From: Pseudomonas cerasi | GTDB lineage: Bacteria; Pseudomonadota; Gammaproteobacteria; Pseudomonadales; Pseudomonadaceae | Assembly: GCF_900074915.1 (NCBI RefSeq) | Contig: NZ_LT222319.1 | Span: forward strand, 4,187,001-4,251,000 | DNA length: 64,000 nucleotides | Reading direction: 5' to 3' | Shown: positions 55,162 through 63,457 of the stretch, one piece after another | How positions within the stretch are numbered: position 1 is the first letter of the stretch | Layout: every line of letters starts with the position of its first letter | The notes under the pieces: generated by a model | Databases searched by the model: none | What the model saw: the letters and a program-made list of their open reading frames with translations, nothing else | Told to the model about the DNA's origin: nothing | Position numbers and translations under genes: made by a program

Positions 55162-55683
55162 TCACCTCAAGACGATGTCGTCCCAGTGCCGCTGGAGGAT
55201 GTGGGCCGCTGTTTCGGTTCGCCCCGCTGCATCCTCAACCATACGCGCCACCGCACGGTGATTAAACCGGATTTGGTTGCGCGTTAAATGGTCTTCTAAC
55301 TCATCGACGACGTACCCGATGTTGGTATCCCGACCGATTTCCATAACCCTGCCGATGAACAAAAGCGCTACGTTTTTAGCGTAATGCTCCCCAGGCAGCA
55401 CCACTGACGTGTCGGTTTCTTCACTGCGTTCGACCAGCACCTCGACCATAGCCGTCAAAGCATCGAGCTTTGTCTGGACTTGCGGAAGCTCTCGATTCAG
55501 ATAGGCCTTGATGAACACTGCCACCCCGAGATTGTGGTCGATCACTTTGGCCAGTTCCTGGTGATTGTGCTCCGCAAGCCATGAGTTGAACTCGGCAACG
55601 CTGAGCGCCTGGGAGGCTTCGCGACCTGATGCAAATGCAGAAACGAGCCCGACAATAGTTGTGTAGGGATCAATTAAATCCAT
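55162..55683 (-). CDS. Unknown accessory protein, 173 residues
   Basis: ATG at 55683, GAGGG ten bases upstream. The N-terminal MDLIDPYTTIVGLVSAFASG could be a weak membrane-anchoring helix; the rest is helical and charged, ending with ETAAHILQRHWDDI. Segments FIGRVMEIGRDTNIGYVVDE look ordered. It lies in the inserted region just past the broken mscS gene. I recognise no family; a role in mobile-element or defence biology would only be guessed from location. Confidence 0.6.
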   Translation of the reverse strand: MDLIDPYTTIVGLVSAFASGREASQALSVAEFNSWLAEHNHQELAKVIDHNLGVAVFIKAYLNRELPQVQTKLDALTAMVEVLVERSEETDTSVVLPGEHYAKNVALLFIGRVMEIGRDTNIGYVVDELEDHLTRNQIRFNHRAVARMVEDAAGRTETAAHILQRHWDDIVLR

Positions 55684-56118
55684 TCTGTTTTTACCCTCAT
55701 ATGAGTGTCTGAGAGGGCTCAATGCTTGATCGAACCGCCAATCCCTCATGGTAGAACCTGCAGACCCAAAGCGCCTATGTCGCCACCCAGAAGCTCTCAT
55801 CCTGAGAGAAGGGAGTCGCTGACCAGGTACGGATTTCATCGGCAATACCCATGAGTGGCAAAGCGCATCGACCCCAACCCATATGTGTACTTAGGCTCAA
55901 CATGACGCTGTCCGACGCCATTTTGTTGTTACTACTGGCTGATCGCATCCACGGCACTGACTAGGGGGCGACGTGCAGCTAAAGCATCTTGAAGAAATTC
56001 CCCCGCAGCAAGCGGAATATCATATAGACGTTGGTTGATTCCAAAAGCCCCAGACAATTGATCCACCACATCGCCGTGGATTTTGATGACTAGTGCGAAT
56101 CAGCCGGTAGCCTGTTCG
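55684..56118. other. Inserted-region stretch without an intact gene
   Basis: No frame with a ribosome binding site and plausible protein was found. The base composition is closer to AT than the flanking core genes. Probably degraded sequence and the promoter of the 173-residue gene. Confidence 0.4.
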
Positions 56119-56618
56119 ACCTCGAAAAATTCTGCATTAGAGGCTAGTCATACCGATGCCCTCGACTATTTCAAGTGCCCGTTACAGCGATTGCGGAAAC
56201 CTCGTTTCTGAGATTGTTCTACCCTGCTGAGCAACGCTCTTAAGAACTATGCCCAGGCGCGAACCATCTCAGAGCGGGTCGACGTCTGCAACAATGAGAA
56301 GAGGATCTACCCTGAGGTGTATGAAGAAGGATTGGCCTACTTCAGAAACCGTTACTGTGTGAACGGTGAAATCACTTATCACTTCGAATACCTCAACCTC
56401 CGCCCTTCCGATTCCCCCGAGTTGGTAGCCAACGTCATCAAAGGCCGAAACGATTAACCTCGCGACAGCATGTTATGCGTCCTGATGATCGTCTGGCGAC
56501 TTAAGAATAATCTGTTCCACGGTTCAAAGTGGGTATACCAATTCGTGATCAGCTAGACAACTTTACCCACGCCAACGCTGTACTGATGAAAATACTGGAG
56601 CGATACGGACGGGCTTGA
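56119..56618 (+). pseudogene. Broken gene with a C-terminal HEPN-like motif
   Basis: One reading frame gives coherent protein interrupted by stops at 56209 (TGA) and 56455 (TAA): ASHTDALDYFKCPLQRLRKP, then LLSNALKNYAQARTISERVD and EEGLAYFRNRYCVNGEITYH, then SMLCVLMIVWRLKNNLFHGS. After KWVYQ the sequence continues only in another frame (IRDQLDNFTHANAVLMKILE-RYGRA-stop), so there is also a frameshift near 56,540. WRLKNNLFHG resembles the R-x4-6-H motif of HEPN proteins, usually written RNNLFHG. Function of the intact gene is not known. Confidence 0.65.
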
Positions 56619-56713
56619 CTGCTCATCGAGCTCGAACAGTCGGTACTTTAGGATAGACACGGCACCATGGGGCCAATCCTAGAATTGCAGAACTCGACTA
56701 CAAGGAAGAGCGC

Positions 56714-57457
56714 ATGGGAAGCTACGCTTATATTACGATATCTGGTTACCCAATTTCATCGACGAAGAACTATTACCATCGATGGTGCTTTCGGAAGAAT
56801 GATCGCGTGATCCGCGTTCGCGGTAAATCCCAGCGCAACACCCTCATTTGGTGTGAGGCAGAACCCCACGAGCAGCACGAAGAGGAGACCGATTACTTCT
56901 ATGCAGTGCCTGGCCCTGTCATGAAAAGGCGTTTAGAGCTTGCAGGTTTCAATCATGAAACGTTGGAGCGCGAATTCAACGAGTGTATCGCTCGGAGAAT
57001 TGAAATTCTTGAAGAGCCATTTGAGCATGATGACGACTGGGCGGAGGAGCGGTCAACGCGCGCTGCAATCCTCAGGTCTTCAGGTCTGACCGACTGGCTC
57101 AAGTGCCTCAAGACTGCCTTTGATGACAGCATAACGAGTTGGCGCTGGGACGAATGCAAGCAGAACTACGCGGATCCGCTTCTAGACATTTTCTTTGATT
57201 CGAACGCGTTCTGGGACGAAGGTACGCTCCATGATACCGGCTTCCCATGCCAGACCTTGGAGAGCATGGCAGTAGCGATGCTGGAAATCCTACCCACTGA
57301 GGCGGAGTGTATTCTCGATGTCACCGCTCTCATTGGTGGCGGCTGGACGGACTCTTTTGAAGACATCATTGAGTACAACAAGGACTGCACCACCTTCTAC
57401 GAAGTATTCGCTACATCGATATTAGATACCCAGTCTCTCCTGGCCCTGACTTTGTAA
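56714..57457 (+). CDS. HEPN/Toprim-like N-terminal-domain protein, probably truncated
   Basis: A 247-residue protein starting MGSYAYITISGYPISSTKNY, which fits the small N-terminal domain found in front of HEPN or Toprim domains in defence-related genes (MGSY-x-x-L/I-x-I-x-x-Y..SSK). The ATG follows GGAAGAGCGC. The middle (EREFNECIARRIEILEEPFE) is helical. The C-terminus overlaps and probably runs into a metallophosphoesterase fragment on the other strand at about 57,400-57,455, so the end (SILDTQSLLALTL) is likely foreign and the HEPN part lost or shortened. Confidence 0.6.
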   Translation: MGSYAYITISGYPISSTKNYYHRWCFRKNDRVIRVRGKSQRNTLIWCEAEPHEQHEEETDYFYAVPGPVMKRRLELAGFNHETLEREFNECIARRIEILEEPFEHDDDWAEERSTRAAILRSSGLTDWLKCLKTAFDDSITSWRWDECKQNYADPLLDIFFDSNAFWDEGTLHDTGFPCQTLESMAVAMLEILPTEAECILDVTALIGGGWTDSFEDIIEYNKDCTTFYEVFATSILDTQSLLALTL

Positions 57458-57730
57458 TCGTTCATCAGTGCGCGGGCTTCCATCATCGCCAATGGCGCGT
57501 TCCCCGTGCCATCAAAATCGGCCCATCCCGTACAGCCTATAAATCGCACACCCTGCAAAATCAGTGTGCGCTTCTCCAGAAAATGCACGTGCGGGGCGCT
57601 GGATGAGTTCAAGCGACCAAGCGTTTTATCCCAGCTCGACTTATAGAATTCATGATTGCCGGCCACCAAAATCGTCGTTTTCGAAAAATGCTCTCCAGCC
57701 CAATCTGAGCTTCGCCCCTTGATGTTGATG
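57397..57730 (-). pseudogene. Metallophosphoesterase fragment, cut at both ends
   Basis: On the minus strand residues INIKGRSSDWAGEHF, then ILVAGNHEFYKSSWD and VRFIGCTGWADFDG match the middle of a calcineurin-like phosphoesterase (GNHE is the metal-binding motif). The upstream end is cut by the IS21 element at 57,730, removing the D-x-H and GD motifs. The downstream end loses homology after MNDYKVRA at the junction with the HEPN/Toprim-like gene. Confidence 0.75.
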
Positions 57731-57891
57731 TGTTGGCGCTGATTGAAAACTGACCCACCCTGCCGATTGAAAATTGACCCAGGACGGATTGCTGATTTTT
57801 GCCCCAGCAATTGTGGATAAGCTTAGCAGCAGTGTTCCGATTGAAGACGCATCAAGCCCCACCGCATGCAGCAGGGCATTTATGGTGCGGA

Positions 57892-58695
57892 TCAAAATGG
57901 CTCATCGTCCTCGATATCATTTCCGTCCTTTCGCTTTCGTTCGCGTGTTTTGATCTTTGTCTGGGCAGCCAATGTGCTGTGTTGTAGGCGGTAGGACTCG
58001 TTGCCCGTTTCGACGATGTGGCAGTGGTGTGTCAGCCGATCCAGCAACGCGGTGGTCATCTTGGCGTCGCCAAACACACTCGACCATTCCGAGAAGCTCA
58101 GGTTGGTGGTGATGACCACGCTGGTGTGTTCGTACAGTTTGGACAGCAGGTGAAATAACAGGGCGCCACCGCTTTGGCTGAAGGGCAAATATCCGAGTTC
58201 ATCCAGTATCACCAGGTCTGTGCGCAGCAGTGCCTGGGCGATTCGCCCTGCCTTGCCATCGTACTTCTCACGCTCCAGCAGATTCACCAGATCCACCGTG
58301 GAAAAGAAGCGCACGCGTTTGTTGTAGGCCGTGATTCCGGATACAGCCAAGGCACTGGCCAGGTGTGTTTTCCCGGTGCCAGGGCCGCCGATGAACACGA
58401 CATTCTGCGCGGTTTCAGTGAACGCCAAGCTGGATAGATCGCTGACCAGCCGGGCATCAGCGCTGGAAGCGCTGAAGTCAAAGCCAGCTAAGTCACGGTG
58501 CATGGGGAGTTTTGCCATGTTCATCTGATGATTCACCGAGCGCACCGCGCGATCCGCATGTTCCTGCTGAAGCAGATGTTCCAGCAGCCATTTCGATGAA
58601 GCCGTCGACGCTGTTCCTTGAGAGACCAGTTCTTCCCAAGCACTGGCCATGCCGTGCAGGCGCAGTTCTTTGAGTTCAGTCATTAGGTCACGCAT
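57892..58695 (-). CDS. istB: IS21 helper ATPase IstB
   Basis: A 267-residue AAA+ ATPase that assists the IstA transposase. ATG at 58695 follows AGGAG, overlapping istA's end by eight bases. Walker A GGPGTGKTHLASAL, Walker B LVILDELGY, and the family segment VVITTNLSFSEWSSVFGD, then LLDRLTHHCHI. Full length and intact. Confidence 0.93.
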   Translation of the reverse strand: MRDLMTELKELRLHGMASAWEELVSQGTASTASSKWLLEHLLQQEHADRAVRSVNHQMNMAKLPMHRDLAGFDFSASSADARLVSDLSSLAFTETAQNVVFIGGPGTGKTHLASALAVSGITAYNKRVRFFSTVDLVNLLEREKYDGKAGRIAQALLRTDLVILDELGYLPFSQSGGALLFHLLSKLYEHTSVVITTNLSFSEWSSVFGDAKMTTALLDRLTHHCHIVETGNESYRLQHSTLAAQTKIKTRERKRKDGNDIEDDEPF

Positions 58696-60196
58696 TGCGA
58701 TTCTCCTCATCGGTCGTACGGAGCCGGTCGTAGCGTGCTGTATTGGCAACCGGCGCCACTTTGAGTTGCAGGCTGGTTTCTACACAGGGAGGTGGTGCGG
58801 TGGAGGTCAGGCGGGCAACGACATTGAGGATGTGATCGGCGCTCAGACTTCCCGATTCAAGTACCAGCTCCACCGCCACCAGCACTGGTTCGAGACCGGC
58901 GATGGGCACAGCAGCCAGTACCTGCATCATGATTCGATCACCGTTGGTGTGACGCCTCAGTCCGCGTTTAAGAAGCTGTAACGGTTTTGGCAGATCAGCA
59001 AATGGAGCGCCATTGCGCAGTGCACCAGGCTTGCGTTCGATGAGTGGGATGTAGTGCTGCCAGTCAAAACCGATCTGATCTCGATCAAAGAGGCGCTCGT
59101 GACTGGCGATCACCGTTTCGTCGGCAATGACCACGATTCGCGAAGGGTACAAACGGCTGCTGACCCATTGACCCACACGCTCGCAAGGCACCGAATAACG
59201 ATTGCGCGCCACGCTGATCAGGCAGGTGCTAGAGACACGGACGGTGCGTTCCACGTAGCCATCAAAGGCCGTCGGCATCGGCATCATTTCAGCCTGCTCC
59301 AGCTCCAGGGCTTCTGCCACCGTCAAACCGTTGTACTGCGGATGTACAAGTTCAGCCCAGAGCGTACGACAGCGTTGGCCGAGCCAGACGTTCAGCTCCT
59401 CGAAGGTATGGAACATGCAATTTTGAGCATCGAGCCAGATTCGCCTCCGGCTGTCTTGCACGTTCTTTTCGACGATGCCTTTCTCCCAGCCAGAGGCCAC
59501 GTTGCAGAAGTCCGGATCGAACAGATAGTGCGCGCACATCACGGAAAACCGGGCATTGACCGTGCGGCCTTTGCCTTTGTTAACCTTGTCGACAGCCGTT
59601 TTCATGTTGTCGTAGATGCCGCGACGTGGCACGCCACCCAACGCTCCAAACGAACGTGTATGGGCATCAAACAGCATCTCGTGGCCTTGACTGGGGTACG
59701 CAACCAACCAGAACGCGCGACTTGCGCACAGCTTCATATGGGAGACCTGGATACGTCGAAACAGGCCACCGATCAGCAGGCCTTCTTCGCTCCAGTCAAA
59801 CTGAAAGGCCTCACCGAGGGCAAAAGTCAGCGGTACAAAAGCGCGTACAGACTTGCCTTGCTCGCACCGCCAAGAGCGGACAAACGCCGTGAGCTGGCTG
59901 TAACCGCCGTCATAACCCTCGGCCTTGATCTGCTCAAAAAGTGCCTTGGCGCTCCTACGGTTGTGTTTTGGCCGGAACGAATCAGCCTTGAGCGCCTGCT
60001 CTAAGGTCTCGTGAAAAGGGTTGAGCTTATTGAAGGATGCGCACCGTTGGTACGCTGGTTGATTGGCTTCGGGCGCTCTGACCCATTTTCGGATGGTGTT
60101 TCTCGACAGCCCGGTACGCTTGGCTATCTGATGCAGCGAGAGCTTGTCGCGGAAGTACATCCGCCGGATTTTTCCCAACATTTCCATGCTGATCAC
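58688..60196 (-). CDS. istA: IS21 transposase IstA
   Basis: A 502-residue DDE transposase. N-terminal helix-turn-helix LSLHQIAKRTGLSRNTIRKW; RNase-H-like core with FQFDWSEEGLLIGG (first Asp), IYDNMKTAVDKV (second Asp) and GWEKGIVEKNVQDSRRR (Glu). The C-terminal beta barrel begins near VERTVRVSSTCLISVARNRY. No frameshift is seen, so the element may be active. Confidence 0.93.
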   Translation of the reverse strand: MISMEMLGKIRRMYFRDKLSLHQIAKRTGLSRNTIRKWVRAPEANQPAYQRCASFNKLNPFHETLEQALKADSFRPKHNRRSAKALFEQIKAEGYDGGYSQLTAFVRSWRCEQGKSVRAFVPLTFALGEAFQFDWSEEGLLIGGLFRRIQVSHMKLCASRAFWLVAYPSQGHEMLFDAHTRSFGALGGVPRRGIYDNMKTAVDKVNKGKGRTVNARFSVMCAHYLFDPDFCNVASGWEKGIVEKNVQDSRRRIWLDAQNCMFHTFEELNVWLGQRCRTLWAELVHPQYNGLTVAEALELEQAEMMPMPTAFDGYVERTVRVSSTCLISVARNRYSVPCERVGQWVSSRLYPSRIVVIADETVIASHERLFDRDQIGFDWQHYIPLIERKPGALRNGAPFADLPKPLQLLKRGLRRHTNGDRIMMQVLAAVPIAGLEPVLVAVELVLESGSLSADHILNVVARLTSTAPPPCVETSLQLKVAPVANTARYDRLRTTDEENRNA

Positions 60197-60302
60197 CCTG
60201 TGTTCTCCTGCTCAAAAAGTGAGCAGAAGCAGTTGAACACCTGGGTCAGTTTTCAGTCGGCAGAACAGCCTCTACTGGGTCAGTTTTCGGTCAGCGGCAA
60301 CA

Positions 60303-60382
60303 AAGAGGGGCCTTTTGGTCTTGTCTATAACGTGTGTGAAAAAACATCAGCTGAAAACTGCAAGTTCACTGTCGTTCAGTAA
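60303..60382 (+). pseudogene. C-terminal stub of a gene cut by the IS21 element
   Basis: Directly after the IS end the frame reads EGPFGLVYNVCEKTSAENCK, then FTVVQ and stop. The two cysteines and compact composition look like the end of a secreted protein. Its upstream part is not on the other side of the IS, where a minus-strand metallophosphoesterase fragment lies. Confidence 0.5.
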
Positions 60383-60400
60383 CACGAAATTACCCTGTCG

Positions 60401-60434
60401 CTCTTCAGCGAGCCTGCAATGGTTCGCTGAAGAG
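60401..60434. terminator. Hairpin between the gene stub and the DUF1349 gene
   Basis: CTCTTCAGCGA and TCGCTGAAGAG form a perfect 11-bp stem with a 12-base loop. No clear T run follows on either strand. Confidence 0.55.
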
Positions 60435-60438
60435 TCAC

Positions 60439-61014
60439 TCACGTCAGATCATGCAAATCCTTGCCCAGTGCAGGCATGACCTCGAAATGAGAGAACACCA
60501 CCTCCAGCCCTCCCCGTTCCGGACTGCAGCACATTGGGCCTACGGCATAAGACTCACTCACGGGAAATGGTGCCAGGCGCAGCAGCGGCCAGCGCAGGCC
60601 GTCGCTGGAGTGCTGAATGCGCAACACGCCCTTGGCGACGGTAACTCGCAGCCAGAGGCCGGATGACGAATCATCAAATACACCCGTGGCCCAATCGGAT
60701 TGTCCGCAGGTTAGAACGCTGCCCAGCATCAGGGCTCCGTCACTGACTTCAACGCCGGTTTTGACCCAGTTGCGCTCGTCAATGCGGACCATCAAGCCCG
60801 CCTGATCGTAAAGCGTCTTGAAATCACCTTGCACATGCACTTGCGCAGTGAAATCACCGGTCACCGAAACACCCAGAAAATGACCCGTGTCACGGCAGAA
60901 GCCGTAGTGCGTCTGCTGCCAGAAATCGGTTTGCGGGTCTGTGGTGACTGTCAAACGCTCGTCCGTCACGCCGCAGTGCCGGGGTTGGTTCAGCCAGATG
61001 CCTTTGTCGAACAT
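60439..61014 (-). CDS. DUF1349 (concanavalin-like) protein
   Basis: A 191-residue cytoplasmic protein; strong site AGGAGG before the ATG. Family pattern: TDFWQQTHYGFCRDTGHFL, YDQAGLMVRIDERNWVKTGV, HSSDGLRWPLLRLAPFP and VGPMCCSPERGGLEV. The fold is a beta jelly-roll like that of concanavalin-type lectins. Fungal relatives are called regulators of HSP90, but the role in bacteria is unknown. Confidence 0.88.
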   Translation of the reverse strand: MFDKGIWLNQPRHCGVTDERLTVTTDPQTDFWQQTHYGFCRDTGHFLGVSVTGDFTAQVHVQGDFKTLYDQAGLMVRIDERNWVKTGVEVSDGALMLGSVLTCGQSDWATGVFDDSSSGLWLRVTVAKGVLRIQHSSDGLRWPLLRLAPFPVSESYAVGPMCCSPERGGLEVVFSHFEVMPALGKDLHDLT

Positions 61015-61245
61015 GTCGCCTCCTGTGTGGGGTTGTCGAGGGTGATGGAGGCGTTACCTAATCTAACCCATGCAGATGGGCGCGCTTCAATAATAAACAT
61101 CAACCGACAACACACTATCTGAACACAACCTAAAATCTAACGCATCGCAGCCGCCCCAAAAAATGCCGTTTCCTATGCTTCAGCCCCACACCTTTCCCCC
61201 CACACACCCCATTTCGAAGCCACCCTCGTCCTCCGTCACAGCCAT

Positions 61246-61497
61246 ATGCTGCGTCAGTGGCTGACGCATGAGGTACTGACGACCTTGCATGATCAACAGA
61301 ACGTCACGCTGGATAAACCCAGAATGAGCCAGCTGCAATGGCCCGGCACATCGCTGAGCGTGCTGCACTGGCGCAGCGAAACCTGGATTCGCTTACGGGA
61401 CATGCCGAATGTGGTGGCCGAAGCAGCTCCTCATCCAAAGCGGCCGTTATGGCGCAGGGTGTTGAAGCGCATCAACACAATGCGCACTGCCGCCTGA
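61246..61497 (+). CDS. Small hypothetical protein
   Basis: An 83-residue basic frame, MLRQWLTHEVLTTLHDQQNV to TMRTAA. There is no clear ribosome binding site, and the same frame stays open about 80 bases upstream (APHLSPHTPHFEATLVLRHS), so the start is uncertain. The middle LSVLHWRSETWIRLRD looks protein-like. Low support; it may be coding because codon bias in its third positions resembles neighbours. Confidence 0.4.
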   Translation: MLRQWLTHEVLTTLHDQQNVTLDKPRMSQLQWPGTSLSVLHWRSETWIRLRDMPNVVAEAAPHPKRPLWRRVLKRINTMRTAA

Positions 61498-61575
61498 CCG
61501 GTACTGCCTGAACCCCGTTGACACCCCTCCCACCAAAAAACATGATGCATCCACTCTAAAAACCGGAACGCACTC

Positions 61576-62310
61576 ATGAGCGACAAGAAAAAGCTTTTGC
61601 TGACTGGCGCAAGCCGGGGTATCGGTCATGCCACGGTCAAGCATTTCAATGCCGCTGGCTGGGAGGTGTTTACCGCGTCGCGGCAGAACTGGGTCGATGA
61701 CTGCCCGTGGGCTGAAGGTCTGCTCAACCACATTCACCTGGACCTGGAAAACATCGACAGCGTCAGCGAGAGCATGGCAGCGATCAAGGACAAGCTCGGC
61801 GGGCGGCTCGATGCGCTGGTCAATAATGCCGGCGTTTCACCGAAGACCGAGGACGGCGGGCGCATGGGTGTGCTGGAGTCGGATTACAGCACCTGGATCA
61901 AGGTGTTCAACGTCAATCTGTTCTCTACCGCGCTGCTGGGTCGGGGTTTGTTTGACGAGTTGAAGGCAGCCAAGGGCAGCATCATCAATGTCACCTCGAT
62001 CGCCGGCTCAAAGGTCCACCCGTTTGCAGGCGTCGCCTACGCCACGTCCAAGGCGGCACTGTCGGCGCTGACCCGGGAAATGGCCTTCGATTTCGGCCCG
62101 CACGGGATACGGGTCAATGCCATTGCGCCGGGTGAAATCGATACGTCGATTCTGTCACCCGGCACCGCCGAGATTGTCGAGCGGCTGGTGCCGATGCACC
62201 GGCTGGGCAAGCCCGAGGAAGTCGCTTCGCTGATCTACTTCCTGTGCACGGCTGGCGCGTCCTACGTGAACGGTGCGGAGATTCACGTCAACGGCGGCCA
62301 GCACGTCTGA
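61576..62310 (+). CDS. Short-chain dehydrogenase/reductase (FabG-like)
   Basis: A 244-residue classical SDR: LTGASRGIGHATVKHF, NNAG in ALVNNAGVSPK, catalytic Ser in IINVTSIAGSK and YATSKAAL. The C-terminus INGGQH-type ending (IHVNGGQHV) is that of FabG-like oxidoreductases. The residue after beta-2 (TASRQN) suggests NADP(H). It is convergent with the DMT transporter gene, one base apart. Substrate unknown. Confidence 0.9.
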   Translation: MSDKKKLLLTGASRGIGHATVKHFNAAGWEVFTASRQNWVDDCPWAEGLLNHIHLDLENIDSVSESMAAIKDKLGGRLDALVNNAGVSPKTEDGGRMGVLESDYSTWIKVFNVNLFSTALLGRGLFDELKAAKGSIINVTSIAGSKVHPFAGVAYATSKAALSALTREMAFDFGPHGIRVNAIAPGEIDTSILSPGTAEIVERLVPMHRLGKPEEVASLIYFLCTAGASYVNGAEIHVNGGQHV

Positions 62311-62311
62311 C

Positions 62312-63190
62312 TCAACGTGTGCCGGAAACGCTCTCCGGCACGCGCCGCACGCCCAGGCGACTGATCCACACCGACGCCACGATCACCCCGCCGCCGATCA
62401 GCAGGCGGGTGAAGTCCTCATGCTGGTTCCAGATCAGCAGATTGATCAACAGCCCCAGCGGCACATGCAGGTTATTCATCACCGCCAGGGTGCCGCCGTT
62501 GACCATGCACGCACCTTTATTCCACCAATACATGCCCAGCGCCGTCGAACACAGGCCGAGAAATAGCAGCACGATCCATTGGGTCGGCGCTTCGGGCAGG
62601 TGTTGCGGGTTACCGAATATCAGGAACGCAGGCAGTACCACGGCCAGTGCGCCGAGGTAGAAGTAGCCGAAGCGTCGGTAATGCGGCAGGTCGCTCGGGT
62701 AGCGCGCCACCAGATGCTTGTACAGCACCTGCCCGGCGGCGTAGGTGAAGTTGGCCAGTTGCAGCAGCAGGAACCCGCCCAGGAAGTCGCCATCCAGACC
62801 GTCATAGCGAATCACGCCCGCGCCCAGCACCGCGATCAGCGCAGCCAATAGCGCCCACGGGTTGAAGCGTCGGTTCAGCGCGTCTTCGATCAACGTTACG
62901 TGCAGTGGCGTGAGGATGGTGAACAGCAGCACTTCCGGCACCGTCAGCACCCTGAAACTCAGGTACAGGCAGACATAGGTCACGCCGAATTGCAGTGCGC
63001 CGATCAGCAGCATGCTGCGCATGAAGCGGGGTTCGACCTGACGCCAGCGGGTCAGCGGAATGAATACCAGACCCGCCAGCACCACGCGGATCAGTACCGC
63101 GAAATAACTGTCGACGTGCCCGGCCAGATAGACACCGATCAGGCTGAACGAAAACGCCTGAATCAGTGTGACGAAAAGTAGATAACCCAT
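62312..63190 (-). CDS. DMT-superfamily (EamA) transporter
   Basis: A 292-residue membrane protein of ten helices in two EamA repeats (residues 1-130 and 145-280), for example FIPLTRWRQVEPRFMRSMLL and GAGVIRYDGLDGDFLGGFLL. GGGGGC precedes the ATG. Close relatives of this carboxylate/amino acid/amine exporter group move amino acids or metabolites outward; direction and substrate are inferred only. Confidence 0.87.
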   Translation of the reverse strand: MGYLLFVTLIQAFSFSLIGVYLAGHVDSYFAVLIRVVLAGLVFIPLTRWRQVEPRFMRSMLLIGALQFGVTYVCLYLSFRVLTVPEVLLFTILTPLHVTLIEDALNRRFNPWALLAALIAVLGAGVIRYDGLDGDFLGGFLLLQLANFTYAAGQVLYKHLVARYPSDLPHYRRFGYFYLGALAVVLPAFLIFGNPQHLPEAPTQWIVLLFLGLCSTALGMYWWNKGACMVNGGTLAVMNNLHVPLGLLINLLIWNQHEDFTRLLIGGGVIVASVWISRLGVRRVPESVSGTR

Positions 63191-63457
63191 GCCCGCCCCC
63201 CATTTTTGAAGGGCGCGACCATAGCGGTTGCGTCACTCACTGTCCACTCGACGGCCGCCAATTTTTGACGCCAACCCGTCGCCGCGCTCCGCGTTACCCG
63301 TCACAAATATGACAGTCGCATTATTGACGTACATGTCGTCGGTTTCGACGAAAATATAGCCTATATCGGCAACTTTTCCACAGAAAAAGGTCTTATCATC
63401 TCGACGCTGCAATATTGACTCATTTCATCCACATTCGTCGTCGCCTGGAGTAACACC

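Larger units (their letters stand above)
57731..60302 (-). mobile_element. Complete IS21-family insertion sequence, 2,572 bp
   Basis: Terminal inverted repeats: TGTTGGCGCTGATTGAAAAC-TGACCCA at the left (57731-57757) and, reading in from 60302, TGTTGCCGCTGACCGAAAAC-TGACCCA, 24 of 27 identical. Each end has a second internal copy of the GAAAAnTGACCCA unit (57766-57780 and about 60241-60262), as IS21 ends do. It holds istA and istB in one operon. Flanks show no matching 4-8-base duplication, and each flank belongs to a different broken gene. Confidence 0.9.

Noticed and set aside
54443..55261. Intact MscS-family channel with an unusual C-terminus
   Set aside because: The pore helix and beta domain are missing, and the tail after VYK has no membrane or channel features and is antisense to another gene.
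57720..60315. Target-site duplication of the IS21 element
   Set aside because: The 4-8 bases outside the two ends (…GTTGATG and AAGAGGGG…) do not match.
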